From Bacillota bacterium (lineage in GTDB: Bacteria > Bacillota_A > Clostridia > Lachnospirales > Lachnospiraceae), in assembly GCA_023443925.1 (NCBI GenBank), contig JAEZSL010000030.1, positions 1 to 6,094 of the forward strand: DNA of 6,094 nt, read 5' to 3'. Below are positions 5,575 through 6,094 of the stretch, one piece after another (position 1 is the first letter of the stretch; the number at the start of each line of letters is the position of its first letter). A program made the translations under genes and the position numbers. Under the pieces are notes generated by a model. That model did no database searches, was not told where the DNA came from, and worked only from the letters and a program-made list of their open reading frames with translations.

Positions 5575-6094
5575 ATGGAATACAAGAGTACAGATATAAG
5601 TAAGATTATAACAGAAATTTTGGAAGAGAAGAAGGAGAAAGGCGGAGTAAAATCCCTTTATTTTGTGGGCTGCGGCGGTTCTTTAGGCGCACTCTATCCG
5701 GCTAAGACCTTTATGGAAAAAGAATGTGCAGGAATTAAATCCGCCTGGATTAACAGCAATGAGTTTGTTCACAGCACACCCAAAGACTTTGGAGAGAATT
5801 CCATCCTCTGTCTTGCCTGCCACAAAGGAAATACACCGGAGACAATTCGTGCGGCAGCCCTTGGTAAGGAAGCAGGAGCAGCAGTAATTATTCTTACCTG
5901 GCTGCAGGAATCAGAAATTATTCAGTATGGGGATTATATTGTACGTTATGAATTCGGCGGGGATAAAGATACAGCCGGAGAAAAAACTATATGTGCACTG
6001 CTGGTTGCGGTGGAACTGCTGCAGCAGACAGAAGGCTATGAGAATTATGATAAATTCATGTTAGGTGTGGGCATGATTGACCGTATTGTAAAAA
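5575..6094 (+). CDS. SIS-domain Amadori-compound deglycase, FrlB/FraB-like (5' part only)
   Basis: The first 173 codons of a gene that runs past the window edge. The protein begins with a short helical lead and then the first SIS-domain strand and phosphosugar-binding loop, SLYFVGCGGSLGALYPAKTF (27-46). CHKGNTPETIRAA near 82-94 is the second binding loop, corresponding to DYGKTEEVIKA of E. coli FrlB. The enzyme should cleave the phosphorylated product of the upstream kinase into glucose 6-phosphate and an amine. The catalytic C-terminal part lies outside the window, so activity cannot be confirmed. GAGGAG at 5561-5566 lies 8 bases before the ATG. A 72-base gap without a hairpin separates it from the kinase gene, so cotranscription is likely. 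It does not overlap the SIS fragment at 1-347 in protein position, so the two cannot be compared directly here. Confidence 0.82.
   Translation, partial: MEYKSTDISKIITEILEEKKEKGGVKSLYFVGCGGSLGALYPAKTFMEKECAGIKSAWINSNEFVHSTPKDFGENSILCLACHKGNTPETIRAAALGKEAGAAVIILTWLQESEIIQYGDYIVRYEFGGDKDTAGEKTICALLVAVELLQQTEGYENYDKFMLGVGMIDRIVK

Noticed and set aside
1..6094. CRISPR array, tRNA, rRNA, insertion sequence or phage genes
   Set aside because: No regularly spaced repeats, transposase-like proteins, terminal repeats or RNA-gene signatures were seen on either strand.

Overview
The window looks like part of a sugar-amine (Amadori compound) utilisation locus from a Clostridia-type Firmicute, most likely Lachnospiraceae-like. 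That guess rests on moderate-to-low GC, AT-rich intergenic DNA, strong GGAGG-type ribosome binding sites before almost every gene, and the gene families. No taxonomic marker is present, so the organism is inferred, not seen. All convincing genes are on the + strand.

Layout. (1) 1-347 is the 3' end of a SIS-domain sugar deglycase of the FrlB/FraB type; its start lies outside the window. (2) 348-932 is a 585-base AT-rich non-coding region. It holds two hairpins after the first gene, a terminator-like stem-loop at 556-578, and then two candidate promoters. The first promoter carries a perfect 15-base palindrome at its predicted start site. (3) 933-5502 is a run of five genes: a Dcu-family carrier, a FrlC-like sugar epimerase/isomerase, an Amidohydrolase_2-type metal hydrolase, a YjbQ-family protein and a FrlD-like PfkB sugar kinase. 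(4) From 5575 to the window edge is the N-terminal half of a second SIS-domain deglycase.

How they may work together. In the known fructoselysine (frl) and fructose-asparagine (fra) pathways a transporter imports the Amadori compound, a PfkB kinase phosphorylates the sugar at C6, and a SIS deglycase splits it into glucose 6-phosphate and the free amino acid or amine. FrlC epimerises the psicose-type isomer so that it can enter the same route. The kinase, epimerase and deglycase match this scheme. The transporter is a Dcu relative, as in the Salmonella fra locus as I recall it, which points to an acidic or amide amino acid conjugate rather than fructoselysine. The carrier has lost residues known from E. 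coli DcuB, so it is probably not a plain fumarate/succinate antiporter.

The least explained part is the tightly packed amidohydrolase-YjbQ-kinase block. Neither the amidohydrolase nor YjbQ belongs to the textbook Amadori pathways, yet both are packed into the operon by spacing and ribosome binding sites. They are the best candidates for an undescribed step.
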